A stretch of 42,774 bases of DNA. Source: an uncultured Aureispira sp. (GTDB lineage Bacteria > Bacteroidota > Bacteroidia > Chitinophagales > Saprospiraceae). A program made the position numbers and the translations under genes. The number at the start of each line of letters is the position of its first letter. Within the stretch, counting starts at the first letter, position 1. This document shows positions 25,875 to 34,322 of the stretch, piece by piece. The DNA is taken from contig CALDEP010000024.1 of NCBI GenBank assembly GCA_937942475.1, positions 1 to 42,774 of the forward strand. The letters are read 5' to 3'. A model generated the notes under the pieces. It was given only the letters and a program-made list of their open reading frames with translations. It searched no databases and had not been told where the DNA came from.

Positions 25875-26585
25875 ATGATAAATTGTATTATAATAGAAGA
25901 CCAAGCGCCTGCGCAACGCATTCTAAAGAAGTACATACAAGAGGTTGGTACTTTAGAATTACAAGGCAGCTTCTCCAACGCAATTGAAGCGCTTGAGTTT
26001 CTCAAAACGAATGTTGTTGAGCTCATATTTTTGGATATTCACTTGCCCAAAATTTCAGGAATTGATTTTTTAAAAGCAATGTCGAATCCACCGCATATTA
26101 TTCTAACAACTGCTTTCCCTGATTATGCCCTAGAAAGTTATGAGTTGAGTGTTGTGGATTATTTATTAAAGCCATTTTCGTTTCAACGTTTTATTAAAGC
26201 GATTTCAAAGATTCCTGAAAAAGTCACTTCTACATCCAATTCTAAAAATCAAGAAAAAGCGCCTGAATTTGCAGCGTCTTTATTCATAAAGTCAGGCTAT
26301 GAGCATATTAAAATTAGAGTAGATGACATACTGTACATCAAATCTGATGGTGATTATACCGAACTGTTCTTACCTCAAAAAAAATATTTATCCTCTGAAC
26401 CCTTGCGCTACTGGGAGGAACAATTAAACAGCGATCAATTTGTACGAGTACAAAAGTCTTTTATTATAAATACAATAAAAATCGAGAAGCTTGTAGGGAA
26501 TCAAGTTTACCTATCAGGTGATCGACAAGTTCCTATTGGAAGGGCTTATAAGGAGGGCTTTATCAAGAAGATATATAAAAATTAA
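25875..26585 (+). CDS. LytTR-family response regulator
   Basis: 236 residues. The receiver domain (1-120) has acidic ED at 8-9, phospho-acceptor Asp54 in IFLDIHLPKISG, LTTAF, and YLLKPFSFQRF. The LytTR DNA-binding domain (about 135-236) shows LFIKSGYEHIKIRVDDILYIKSDGDYTELFL, KKYLSSEPLRYWEEQL, FVRVQKSFIINTIKIEKL and QVPIGRAYKEGF. It binds direct repeats upstream of targets. The convergent sensor kinase downstream is the evident partner and their stop codons overlap. The TonB-family receptor on the other side of that kinase is a plausible target or signal source, which is inference. Confidence 0.92.
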   Translation: MINCIIIEDQAPAQRILKKYIQEVGTLELQGSFSNAIEALEFLKTNVVELIFLDIHLPKISGIDFLKAMSNPPHIILTTAFPDYALESYELSVVDYLLKPFSFQRFIKAISKIPEKVTSTSNSKNQEKAPEFAASLFIKSGYEHIKIRVDDILYIKSDGDYTELFLPQKKYLSSEPLRYWEEQLNSDQFVRVQKSFIINTIKIEKLVGNQVYLSGDRQVPIGRAYKEGFIKKIYKN

Positions 26586-27664
26586 ATCCTAGCTTTTAAT
26601 TGCAAAGACAAAAAGACCTTGTATTCCTGTTCGTCTTGTTGAATATCTAAGGTATGCGCATTGGGATATAAAAGTTGTAATCTTTTTTGGACATTTTCTA
26701 AGCCAATTCCATTCGATAAATTGTCTACATTAGATTGTGTGTTGAAGGAATTAATACAAGAAAATTTCAAGTAGCCAGCCTCTGTAATTTGTACTTCCAC
26801 ATTGATGTGAATGTTTTCTAATAGGCTAGCAGTACTATGCTTGAATGCATTTTCTACAAAAACGATTAAGATTAAAGGAGCGATTTGATATTGGCTCGAA
26901 ATACTAGGATAAGTAAAATTGACAAACCCTCTATCTTCTATTTGTAATTTGCTGATACTAATGAATTTATCTAAATGTTCCAATTCCTTTATTAGAGCGA
27001 CTGAAGTGGCTTTGCAATCGTATAACATATAACGCAAGGTCGCTGCCAAATCTAGGATGATTTCTGGTGTTTTGGGCGATTCTTCAATGGCATGAGCGTA
27101 TAAATTATTCAAATTATTGAATAAGAAATGTGGATTAATTTGAGAGTTTAGAAACTGAAGCTCACTTTCTTTAACCGTCGCTTTTAAATCGTCTAATTGT
27201 TGTTGCTTCTCAATTAAATCCCAGCCAAATTTGAATCCTACTAGAATCGCAACAACAGGTAAGATACCAATGGAGGTATGAAAAATGTTAGAAAATTTAC
27301 TGCCTCTCGTATCTGGAAAATATATTTTTTCCAAAATTAATTCCTCCATCAAAACAGCTGCAAGAATCACGAGTCCTAAGGATAGGATGAAATAGAGGTA
27401 TTTTTTTTTGTAAAGGAAAAAAGGCAACAAAATGTAATTGATCAAAAATGCAGAGAGTGCGAGGCTTAGGAAAAAGGCAAATTCATAGCCTTCAATCTGT
27501 GGGTTTTTTCTATCAATAGCATAGAATAAAAAAACCACAATCGTTAAGACGATTTGAAAGATCAATTCTTTGAGCGAAGGGGGCGTTTTTTTGAGGTATT
27601 TTTTCATAATCTCAAAACTAAACCTTTTTACAAACATTTTCAACAGAAATAGGCTAAACGACAT
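26582..27664 (-). CDS. LytS/YehU-type sensor histidine kinase
   Basis: 360 residues from the ATG at 27664; ATGs at 27637 and 27607 (MKKYLKK) are possible starts, and the last fits the family best. Four transmembrane helices fill about residues 35-160 (ELIFQIVLTIVVFLFYAI, FAFFLSLALSAFLINYILL, LYFILSLGLVILAAVLM, ILPVVAILVGFKFGW). A short coiled linker leads to the His_kinase motif QINPHFLFNNLN (His179) and an ATPase domain with N-box ENAFKHS and G-box GIGLENVQKRL. It should phosphorylate the LytTR regulator encoded convergently. The two stop codons share the palindrome TTAA (26582-26585). It is divergent from the receptor gene, with 169 bases between their ATGs. Confidence 0.9.
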   Translation of the reverse strand: MSFSLFLLKMFVKRFSFEIMKKYLKKTPPSLKELIFQIVLTIVVFLFYAIDRKNPQIEGYEFAFFLSLALSAFLINYILLPFFLYKKKYLYFILSLGLVILAAVLMEELILEKIYFPDTRGSKFSNIFHTSIGILPVVAILVGFKFGWDLIEKQQQLDDLKATVKESELQFLNSQINPHFLFNNLNNLYAHAIEESPKTPEIILDLAATLRYMLYDCKATSVALIKELEHLDKFISISKLQIEDRGFVNFTYPSISSQYQIAPLILIVFVENAFKHSTASLLENIHINVEVQITEAGYLKFSCINSFNTQSNVDNLSNGIGLENVQKRLQLLYPNAHTLDIQQDEQEYKVFLSLQLKARI

Positions 27665-27833
27665 TTTCAAGCCCGTGAACAGCTTAGGGGGGACTTATTT
27701 TAGATTAAAATGTCGTTCATCCAATTAAAACTGCTGTTCAGAGAATTGATTTTTTTTTCTGCTTTTATCGAGCTTTATTTGTAGCCTAAGGAATGAAAAT
27801 ATGTATTCTGTTTTAGCAAAAAAAGCAATTATA

Positions 27834-30224
27834 ATGAAATCTATAGTTAATCCAATCTTATACCTAATCCTGTTTTTTAGTTTCGTACAAAGTACATCTG
27901 CTCAAACGAAAACAAAACAAGGCATTACTATAATTGGTCAAGTCATTGAAAAAAACAGCCAAAGTCCAGTTGAATTTGCAACGGTTATGGCGGCAAACGA
28001 AACCACAAAAAGCCTTATTACAGGCACAACGACTAAAGAGGATGGAAGTTTTGAACTTAAAGTTGATTCTAGTAACTTTTATATAGAAATCAGTTTTATT
28101 GGTTATAAAACGCAAAAAATCACAAATATCTCTGTGGTAGATGGGATTGCTGCTCTTGGAATAATCGAATTGTCTGAAGATGGGGAAGTTTTGGACGGTG
28201 TTGTGGTACAAGCAGAAAAATCTCAAATGGAATTTAAGCTAGACAAAAAGGTCTTTAATGTCGGCAAAGATTTGAGTGGTACAGGAGCGAGTGCTTTAGA
28301 ATTGCTAAATAATGTTCCTTCTGTAGATGTTAATATAGAAGGGCAGGTGAGTTTGAGAGGCGTTACTGGTGTTCAAATATTAATCAATGGCAAACCTTCT
28401 ATTTTGGCAAGTGATGAGAGCAATGCCTTAGGATCAATCACGGCTGATATGATCGAAAAAATAGAAGTTGTGACCAATCCTTCTGCCAAATACGATGCCG
28501 AGGGAACGGCTGGGATTATCAATATAGTTCTAAAAAAAGAAGAACGAAAAGGTATGAATGGTTCTATTTCTTTGAACACGGGTTACCCACACAATCATAG
28601 TGTTGGATTTAGTTTGAATCAACGAACAGAGAAATTTAATTTGTTTAGCCAAGTGGGGGCGGGCTATCGCTCTCTTCCTAGAACGAGTAAAAATATTAAT
28701 CAAAATTTGGTGACTGGAACCAGTATTTTGAGTGAAGGGATCGATTATAGAAACGAAATGTTTTTTAATGTATTATTAGGGGCAGATTATCATATTAATG
28801 ATCGAAATGTCTTGACGCTTTCAGGGAATTTTGCCTACGAAATAGAGAGCCAACCATCGCAAACCAATTTTGAAGAATTGGACATCAATGACTTTACGGT
28901 TGCAAAATGGTATCGAAAAGAAACGACGGGCGCAACCAATCCAAAAGGGAAATACGAATTGATTTATAAGGGCGAATTTAAAGACAATAAAGAACATACC
29001 TTACAAATTAGTGCTTTGGGAAATTTCTTTAGTAAGATACAAGATTCTGAATTTGAAAACGTAACCACAGCAGGAACCTTAGCGGATTCTTATCAACAAA
29101 CCAATACGTCTTTTCAAGAAGCTCGATATACCTTTCAGGCAGACTATGTAAAGCCTTTTTCCAAGAAAATAACGATGGAATTAGGGAGTCAATATGTCAT
29201 TATGGATATTAGTAATGACTATGCCGTGTCGGACTTAGTCAACGATAATTGGGTACCCAATGAAGGTTTGACCAATGTGTTTGAATACGATCAAAAGGTC
29301 TTTGCTTTTTATGCAACAGGATCTTATGAAGATAAAAAATGGGGCGTCAAATTGGGTTTAAGAGTAGAAAACACTGATTTGAAAACCTTTCTAGTGAATA
29401 CCAATGAAACGAACGAACAGAATTATACCAATCTATTCCCTAGCGCACACGCATCTTACAAAATCAACGAACGATTTTCGATGCAATTGGGCTATTCTAG
29501 ACGTATTTTTAGACCAAGATTGTGGGATTTGAATCCCTTTTTTAACATTCGTAATAACTTCACTATTCGTTCAGGAAATCCAAATTTATTGCCAGAATTT
29601 ACCGATTCTTATGAGTTGACAGGGATTTATATTTTAGATAAACTCTCTTTGAATTTAAGTGTTTATCATCGTTACACAACTGCTGTGATTGAGCGAGTCT
29701 CTACCTTTGAGGACAATGTAAATACCTTTATGCCAATGAATATTGGCGAGCGAAATGCAACAGGAGTAGAATTTAATGCAAAATACACGCCTCTAAAATG
29801 GTTGACTATTAATGGTGATTTTAATTACAACTACTTTAGCCGAAAAGGAACCTTTGGAGCGAATGATTTTAACTTTAATGCCAGCCAATGGTCTTCTAAA
29901 TTGACCACCAAATTTAAGTTGCCTTACGACATTGACTTGGAATTAATGGGCGATTATCGTTCGGTTTATCAAACGGTACAAAGTACGGTTGGAGATAATT
30001 TCACCCTTAATATAGGCGTTCGAAAAAAGCTTTTAAAAGGAAAAGCGGTCATTAGTTTGAGTGTTCGAGATTTATTGGCAACTCGTATTCGAGAAACAGA
30101 AATAGCGCAAGAAGATTTTTATATCTATAGTTTTGGGCAACGAGGACGTTTTATCACCCTTGGATTTAGTTATGGATTTGGGAAAGGAGAAGCGATGGAA
30201 TACTCTGGAGGAAGACGTCGTTAA
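27834..30224 (+). CDS. TonB-dependent-receptor-like outer-membrane protein
   Basis: 796 residues from the ATG at 27834, where a clean signal peptide starts (MKSIVNPILY... ending TSAQ); an ATG at 27801 adds 11 residues. Domain order: carboxypeptidase-regulatory-like fold (GQVIEKNSQSPVEFATVMA to SFIGYKTQKI, about 40-115), a plug domain (ALELLNNVPSVDVNIEGQVSLRGVTGVQILINGKPS, MIEKIEVVTNPSAKYDAEGTAGIINIVLKK), then a large beta-barrel of the outer-membrane-barrel-3 type. This subfamily is common in Bacteroidota next to LytS/LytTR pairs, as here. It ends GGRRR rather than in an aromatic residue. No SusD partner is present, so the substrate is not predicted. Confidence 0.92.
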   Translation: MKSIVNPILYLILFFSFVQSTSAQTKTKQGITIIGQVIEKNSQSPVEFATVMAANETTKSLITGTTTKEDGSFELKVDSSNFYIEISFIGYKTQKITNISVVDGIAALGIIELSEDGEVLDGVVVQAEKSQMEFKLDKKVFNVGKDLSGTGASALELLNNVPSVDVNIEGQVSLRGVTGVQILINGKPSILASDESNALGSITADMIEKIEVVTNPSAKYDAEGTAGIINIVLKKEERKGMNGSISLNTGYPHNHSVGFSLNQRTEKFNLFSQVGAGYRSLPRTSKNINQNLVTGTSILSEGIDYRNEMFFNVLLGADYHINDRNVLTLSGNFAYEIESQPSQTNFEELDINDFTVAKWYRKETTGATNPKGKYELIYKGEFKDNKEHTLQISALGNFFSKIQDSEFENVTTAGTLADSYQQTNTSFQEARYTFQADYVKPFSKKITMELGSQYVIMDISNDYAVSDLVNDNWVPNEGLTNVFEYDQKVFAFYATGSYEDKKWGVKLGLRVENTDLKTFLVNTNETNEQNYTNLFPSAHASYKINERFSMQLGYSRRIFRPRLWDLNPFFNIRNNFTIRSGNPNLLPEFTDSYELTGIYILDKLSLNLSVYHRYTTAVIERVSTFEDNVNTFMPMNIGERNATGVEFNAKYTPLKWLTINGDFNYNYFSRKGTFGANDFNFNASQWSSKLTTKFKLPYDIDLELMGDYRSVYQTVQSTVGDNFTLNIGVRKKLLKGKAVISLSVRDLLATRIRETEIAQEDFYIYSFGQRGRFITLGFSYGFGKGEAMEYSGGRRR

Positions 30225-30285
30225 ACTTGGAAAAGGAAAGGTTTTTGTAGGTTTAAAGATTATCAATAACACCTAATCCATCTTT

Positions 30286-30909
30286 ATGAAATACCTGATT
30301 TGTATCCTAATACTACTCTCCAATAATTGCTTTGGTCAAAAGGCTCCTGATACATTGAGGATTTTAGCCCAAAAGGTAGAAGCAGGCGAGGGGAGTAAAA
30401 TTTACATAGCTAAATACAACGTATTAAAAGTTCTAGAAGGAAGTTTGGATGCTAGAACTATTTCAGTAGGATATGCCGAATATAAAGGAATAAACCATGA
30501 TTCTGAACCCGTTTTATTGACTTTATTAAAGTATGAGGGACGGACTTCTATCAAAAATTATTACCACTATCCTAATTATAATGCTTTGGAAGGAGCCGAA
30601 AAGGTGAATTTATTAAATATTGATCAGACCTATTGGGAAGGTTGCGAAACAGGTAAAGGAGCTTGTGAACCCTTGACGTTTTACCGAGATTTAAAACTCA
30701 AAAAAACATTTCTTTTAATGCCTTGTGGCGGAACAGTAACCGATATTTCTCTTTCTAATGAGGATGGAGTGTCGCTTAAAAATACTTGGTGGGCTAATAA
30801 TTGTCCACCTATGTTTGATCTGACAGGGCTAGGAGATGGAGCGTATAGCGCTTATATGTTAGCTTGTGGTTTGGGAGGAGGGGTTACATTTAGATTGAAA
30901 ACCAAATAA
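30286..30909 (+). CDS. Secreted cysteine-containing protein of unknown function
   Basis: 207 residues with a signal peptide ending CFGQ near residue 18. Family not recognised. The mature part has a central hydrophilic region with two tight cysteine pairs (EGCETGKGACEP, and later NNCPP, MLACGLGG), suggesting disulphides in an exported protein, and glycine-rich turns at the C-terminus. It starts 61 bases after the receptor gene on the same strand and its stop codon overlaps the next start (TAATG), so it is translationally coupled to the following gene. Confidence 0.65.
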   Translation: MKYLICILILLSNNCFGQKAPDTLRILAQKVEAGEGSKIYIAKYNVLKVLEGSLDARTISVGYAEYKGINHDSEPVLLTLLKYEGRTSIKNYYHYPNYNALEGAEKVNLLNIDQTYWEGCETGKGACEPLTFYRDLKLKKTFLLMPCGGTVTDISLSNEDGVSLKNTWWANNCPPMFDLTGLGDGAYSAYMLACGLGGGVTFRLKTK

Positions 30910-31343
30910 TGATTGTTTTTAAAATGGAAAATGAAGTCTTAATAAAAGAAATGTTAAAGGTGAATTTACCAGAAAGTAATCTACAAGTTTTAGAGTTGAT
31001 TCTAAGTGACTTTAAGTGGGACAGTGAATTAGCTTTGAAATGGATGTTGATAAACCATTTAGAGCAAGTGAAAACAAAAGAGGAGATGGAGTATTTCCCG
31101 ATGGGAGATTGGGTTCTATCCTTTAGTAGTATTGAGTTATTTAATGATAAGCCAGGATATATGTGTACGGGATATTCTTTGATAGTAAGTTATAAAATAA
31201 TCAAAGAACAAGCGATTATAAAAACAGGTTATGGCGTATTAATTGAACACACCACAAACCGCTTATTCTTTGATCGTTATAAAGAAAGCATTCTAAATAG
31301 TTTAGATCCCATTATTATAGAAATGGTACAAGCAATATTTTGA
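30909..31343 (+). CDS. Small cytoplasmic protein of unknown function
   Basis: 144 residues, or 139 from the second ATG at 30924. There is no signal peptide. An acidic/amphipathic N-terminal helix set (EVLIKEMLKVNLPESNLQVLELILSDFKWDSELALKWMLINHLEQV) is followed by beta-like segments (MGDWVLSFSSIELF, YSLIVSYKII, AIIKTGYGVLIEH). The one-base start/stop overlap with the secreted protein upstream implies coupled translation. I do not recognise the family; small soluble partners or immunity-like roles are possible but unproven. Confidence 0.55.
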   Translation: MIVFKMENEVLIKEMLKVNLPESNLQVLELILSDFKWDSELALKWMLINHLEQVKTKEEMEYFPMGDWVLSFSSIELFNDKPGYMCTGYSLIVSYKIIKEQAIIKTGYGVLIEHTTNRLFFDRYKESILNSLDPIIIEMVQAIF

Positions 31344-31353
31344 ATAAAAAGTT

Positions 31354-32121
31354 CTACTTTACCCCAAATAATTCCAAAGCAGTAGCACTAGTCACCTTTC
31401 CAACTTCCTCTAGAGAAATGCCTTTAACTTCCGCTAATTTCTCAGCAATAAGCTTGATATAAGCACTCTCGTTGCGTTTGCCACGATGAGGCGTTGGTGT
31501 TAGATAAGGCGCATCGGTTTCTAAGACCAAATGTTTGAGGTCAATTTGCTCTACAATAGCCCCTAAATTGGCTTTTTTGAAGGTCAAAACACCTCCCAAG
31601 CCCATTAAGAAGCCAAGCTCAATGATTTGATTGGCTTGTTCAATACTTCCACCAAAACAGTGGAAAATACCTCTAAAGTTATCCGTATTTTCTTCTCGTA
31701 CGATCTCAATTAGATCGTCCAAAGAATCACGTGCATGAATGACAATTGGAATGTCTAGCTCTTTTGCCCAACGACATTGCGTGCGAAAAGCATCTTTTTG
31801 TTCGGCAATAAATTCTTTGCTCCAGTAATAATCCAAACCAATTTCTCCAACGGCACAAAAAGGGCGTTTCTCAAACCATTTTTCCATCATCGCCAAGGTT
31901 TCTTTATAATTGGCATCTACCGAGCAAGGATGCAAGCCCATCATGGCATGACATTGCTTGGGATACGCTTCTTCTAAGGCTAACATGCCAGGAATGGAGT
32001 CAGAATCTATATTAGGTAAGAACAAATGTTCGATGCCATTGTCAAAGGCACGTTGAATCATTTCCGTTCTGTCTTCTTCAAATTGGGACGCATACAAATG
32101 TGCGTGAGTATCTATTAACAT
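31354..32121 (-). CDS. tatD: TatD-family metal-dependent DNase
   Basis: 255 residues, normal length. TatD enzymes are TIM-barrel, two-metal 3'-5' exonucleases and hydrolases acting in DNA repair and turnover in the cytoplasm. All ligands are visible: THAH (His6, His8), Glu93 in VGEIGLDYYW, His129 in IPIVIHARD, His154 in IFHCFGGS, and Asp203 in ETDAPYL. It is convergent with the preceding unknown gene, with only 10 bases between stops, and divergent from the Crp-type regulator. A TACCTTTG box on the minus strand (32173-32166) fits a -7 promoter element about 45 bases upstream. Confidence 0.93.
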   Translation of the reverse strand: MLIDTHAHLYASQFEEDRTEMIQRAFDNGIEHLFLPNIDSDSIPGMLALEEAYPKQCHAMMGLHPCSVDANYKETLAMMEKWFEKRPFCAVGEIGLDYYWSKEFIAEQKDAFRTQCRWAKELDIPIVIHARDSLDDLIEIVREENTDNFRGIFHCFGGSIEQANQIIELGFLMGLGGVLTFKKANLGAIVEQIDLKHLVLETDAPYLTPTPHRGKRNESAYIKLIAEKLAEVKGISLEEVGKVTSATALELFGVK

Positions 32122-32165
32122 AGTATTGTTGCTTGTAAATAAGTAGGATTACTTAAGTGATCGTC

Positions 32166-32173
32166 CAAAGGTA
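32166..32173 (-). promoter_or_regulatory. Possible -7 element for tatD
   Basis: TACCTTTG on the minus strand matches TAnnTTTG, 45 bases before the ATG at 32121. No matching upstream TTTG was found at the right distance. Confidence 0.28.
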
Positions 32174-32270
32174 TAAAAATCCATTGAGAATAGTATGGAT
32201 TCATTATCGAATGCAAGTATAGAAATTCTAGTGGAATTTCCTTGCAATAAAATGGGAAAGCTTTATCTTG

Positions 32271-32882
32271 ATGTTGACTTCAGATCTAACAATTCAAATT
32301 GATTTAAAAAGAGCCAACTTGCATCCACTTCAACAGCATATTCACGAAATAACAACCTTAAGCCAAGACGAATTTGATTACGTATTGCAACATTTTGAAA
32401 ATATGAAGCGACGAAAATTTCAATACATTGTCCAAGAAGGAGCGTCAACGAACAAAGAGTTTTGGGTGGTTAAAGGTTGTTTGAAATCGTCTTTTATAGA
32501 TGAAAGTGGAAAAGAATACATCCTACAATTTGCGATGGAAAACTGGTGGGTGACGGATTATGGTGCTTTTGAAAATAGAACAGTAGCAAAATTATCTATT
32601 GATTGTTTAGAGGACTGTGATTTGCTTTATATTACTTATGAGAATAAGGAAAAGCTAATGGCAGAAATGCCTAAAATGCAACAGTTTTGGGCTAAAAAAA
32701 CAAAGAAAGGTTACATTGCCTTGCAAGAAAGAATCCTAAACCTACTCAAAAGCTCTGCAAAAGAACGCTATGAATTATTGTTTAAACAATATCCCGAGTT
32801 GTTTCAACGCATTTCCAAGAAAACAATTGCCGCTTATCTAGGTGTTTCTAGAGAAACATTAAGTCGCTTGTACAAAGAATAA
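32271..32882 (+). CDS. Crp/Fnr-family transcriptional regulator
   Basis: 203 residues from the ATG at 32271; a TTG one codon earlier is rejected. The cyclic-nucleotide-binding fold occupies about 25-130 (KFQYIVQEGASTNKEFWVVKGCLKSSFIDESGKEYILQFAMENWWVTDYGAF). The glycine/arginine residues that bind cAMP in Crp are not conserved, so it probably senses something else or nothing small. The C-terminal helix-turn-helix is ISKKTIAAYLGVSRETLSRLYK. Such short regulators are common in Bacteroidota next to redox genes. It lies 115 bases upstream of a four-gene redox unit with its own promoter, and may control it (inference). Confidence 0.87.
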   Translation: MLTSDLTIQIDLKRANLHPLQQHIHEITTLSQDEFDYVLQHFENMKRRKFQYIVQEGASTNKEFWVVKGCLKSSFIDESGKEYILQFAMENWWVTDYGAFENRTVAKLSIDCLEDCDLLYITYENKEKLMAEMPKMQQFWAKKTKKGYIALQERILNLLKSSAKERYELLFKQYPELFQRISKKTIAAYLGVSRETLSRLYKE

Positions 32883-32921
32883 CTAGTGACCTACCTCACT
32901 TTCTATTGGTGATTTACTTCC

Positions 32922-32952
32922 TTCGAATTTCGATGCCTTTACTCTAATTTTG
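32922..32952 (+). promoter_or_regulatory. Promoter of the tautomerase/SDR/NMO unit
   Basis: TAATTTTG (32945-32952) matches TAnnTTTG; a TTCG (32922-32925) sits 19 bases upstream, one base off TTTG. Transcription would start near 32959, about 39 bases before the ATG at 32998. Confidence 0.45.
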
Positions 32953-32997
32953 CTTTATAATTATTTAAACAATTAAGTGTTATAAACGCAAATTACT

Positions 32998-33207
32998 ATG
33001 CCATACATTAATATTAAGGTAACCAATGAAGGGGTTACCAAAGCACAAAAAGAGTTGCTAATTAAAGGTGCGACTCAATTAGTAGTCGATGTACTACATA
33101 AAAACCCTGCAACAACCCATGTAGTTATTGAAGAAATTCCAGTAGATAATTGGGGGATCAATGGAAAACAATATTCAACAATTCAAACATCGAATCATGA
33201 AGGGTAA
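32998..33207 (+). CDS. 4-oxalocrotonate tautomerase-family protein
   Basis: 69 residues, typical of the family (about 60-70). The protein begins MPYINIKV, so removal of Met exposes the catalytic Pro1. Other family features are the helix KAQKELLIKGATQLVVDVL and the strand TTHVVIEEIPVDNWG ending in GINGK. These enzymes form hexamers and tautomerise enol/keto acids or dehalogenate. The next gene's start lies inside its 3' end (11-base overlap), so the two are tightly coupled. It is first in a four-gene unit. The substrate is not evident. Confidence 0.9.
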   Translation: MPYINIKVTNEGVTKAQKELLIKGATQLVVDVLHKNPATTHVVIEEIPVDNWGINGKQYSTIQTSNHEG

Positions 33208-33940
33208 AACAGTTATTATTACAGGTGCCTCAACAGGCATTGGGCGAGCAATGGCTACCTTATTTATTGAAAAGGGCAGCAATGTTGTTATGAATTCCTT
33301 GCACAAAGAAAAATTAGAAGCAACATATAACGATTTAGGACGACCGAAAAATGCTATTTACATGGCTGGAAATGTTGGGGACAAACAAGTTGGTCAGAAA
33401 ATAGTTGACTTGGCTATAGATAAATTTGGTCGAGTAGATGTATTGATTAATAATGCAGGTGTTTTTGCTCCCAAGCCATTTTTAGAGGTTACGAATGACG
33501 ATTTAGACTTCTTTTGGACGACGAATCTAAAAGGAACTTATTTTATGACACAAGCGGCCATTCCACAAATGCTAAAACAAGGTAATGGCTCTGTTATTAA
33601 TATAGGAACGGTGTTGGTGGATCATGCGATTGCTGGTTTTCCTGCGACAGCTCCCTTGACTAGTAAAGGAGCGATTCATGCTTTGACAAGGCAATTGGCG
33701 GCAGAATTTGGAAAAAGCAATATTAAGATAAATACGATAGCACCAGGTATTATCAGAAGCCCATTGCAAGGAAAAATGGGCGTTGAAGATGCCGATAGTT
33801 TAGCAGGATTGCATTTGCTCAATCGGATAGGAGAGGCAAAAGAAGTTGCAGAAGCGGCTTATTATTTGGCAACAGCAGATTTTGTAACAGGGGAGACTTT
33901 TAATGTTGCAGGTGGTCATACCATTGGACATGCTATTTAA
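33197..33940 (+). CDS. Short-chain dehydrogenase/reductase lacking the catalytic tyrosine
   Basis: 247 residues from the ATG at 33197, where the classic SDR start MKGKTVIITGASTGIG begins; an ATG at 33161 would add 12 residues inside the tautomerase gene. The Rossmann fold is complete: TGASTGIG (9-16, NAD(P) binding), NNAG, and IAPGIIRSPL. However the YxxxK active site reads PLTSK: Pro153 stands where Tyr is expected, with Lys157 kept, and the usual Ser motif is INIGT. It therefore binds cofactor but may not be a standard oxidoreductase, or uses another acid. It overlaps the tautomerase by 11 bases and precedes an NTF2-like gene by 10. Confidence 0.9.
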   Translation: MKGKTVIITGASTGIGRAMATLFIEKGSNVVMNSLHKEKLEATYNDLGRPKNAIYMAGNVGDKQVGQKIVDLAIDKFGRVDVLINNAGVFAPKPFLEVTNDDLDFFWTTNLKGTYFMTQAAIPQMLKQGNGSVINIGTVLVDHAIAGFPATAPLTSKGAIHALTRQLAAEFGKSNIKINTIAPGIIRSPLQGKMGVEDADSLAGLHLLNRIGEAKEVAEAAYYLATADFVTGETFNVAGGHTIGHAI

Positions 33941-33950
33941 ATAATAAATT

Positions 33951-34322
33951 ATGTATAAAGAAAAAGCAGCAAAAATAGAATCGGTTATTACGGATTATTT
34001 TAAGGGGATTTATAAGGGGGACATTCTTAAATTGCAAGAAGTGTTTGATAAAAATGTCCTTATTTATGGCGATATGAATAATAAGATTCCTTATTGCAAA
34101 CCTGTTCAGGAGTATTTAGAAGGAGTTAAGTCTAGAAAGTCTCCAAGTGATTTAGGCGAGGCATTTTTAATGAAAATTATTAGCATTGAAATATTAGGAA
34201 CCGTAGCTATAGTAAAAGCTCATGTACCTATGTTAGGTTATAATTATTATGATTTTTTATCCTTGACGGTTATTGATGGGAATTGGAAAATTGTAAATAA
34301 ATTATTTGCTCATGTGGAATAA
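33951..34322 (+). CDS. NTF2-like protein (lumazine-binding-like / SnoaL fold)
   Basis: 123 residues with a cone-shaped NTF2-type fold by pattern: KIESVITDYFKGIYKGDILKLQEVFDKNVLIYGDMNN (helices and strand with the typical tyrosine and aspartate), VQEYLEGVKSRK, FLMKIISIEILGTVAIVKAHVPML, and YYDFLSLTVIDGNWKIVNKLFAH at the end. Proteins of this fold are small isomerases, dehydratases or ligand-binding subunits. It begins 10 bases after the SDR and its stop overlaps the next gene by 11 bases, placing it within the redox unit. Catalytic role not provable from the sequence. Confidence 0.82.
   Translation: MYKEKAAKIESVITDYFKGIYKGDILKLQEVFDKNVLIYGDMNNKIPYCKPVQEYLEGVKSRKSPSDLGEAFLMKIISIEILGTVAIVKAHVPMLGYNYYDFLSLTVIDGNWKIVNKLFAHVE

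Noticed and set aside
30286-31343. Toxin-immunity pair as a firm call
   Set aside because: Only the gene arrangement suggests it; no toxin domain or immunity family is visible.
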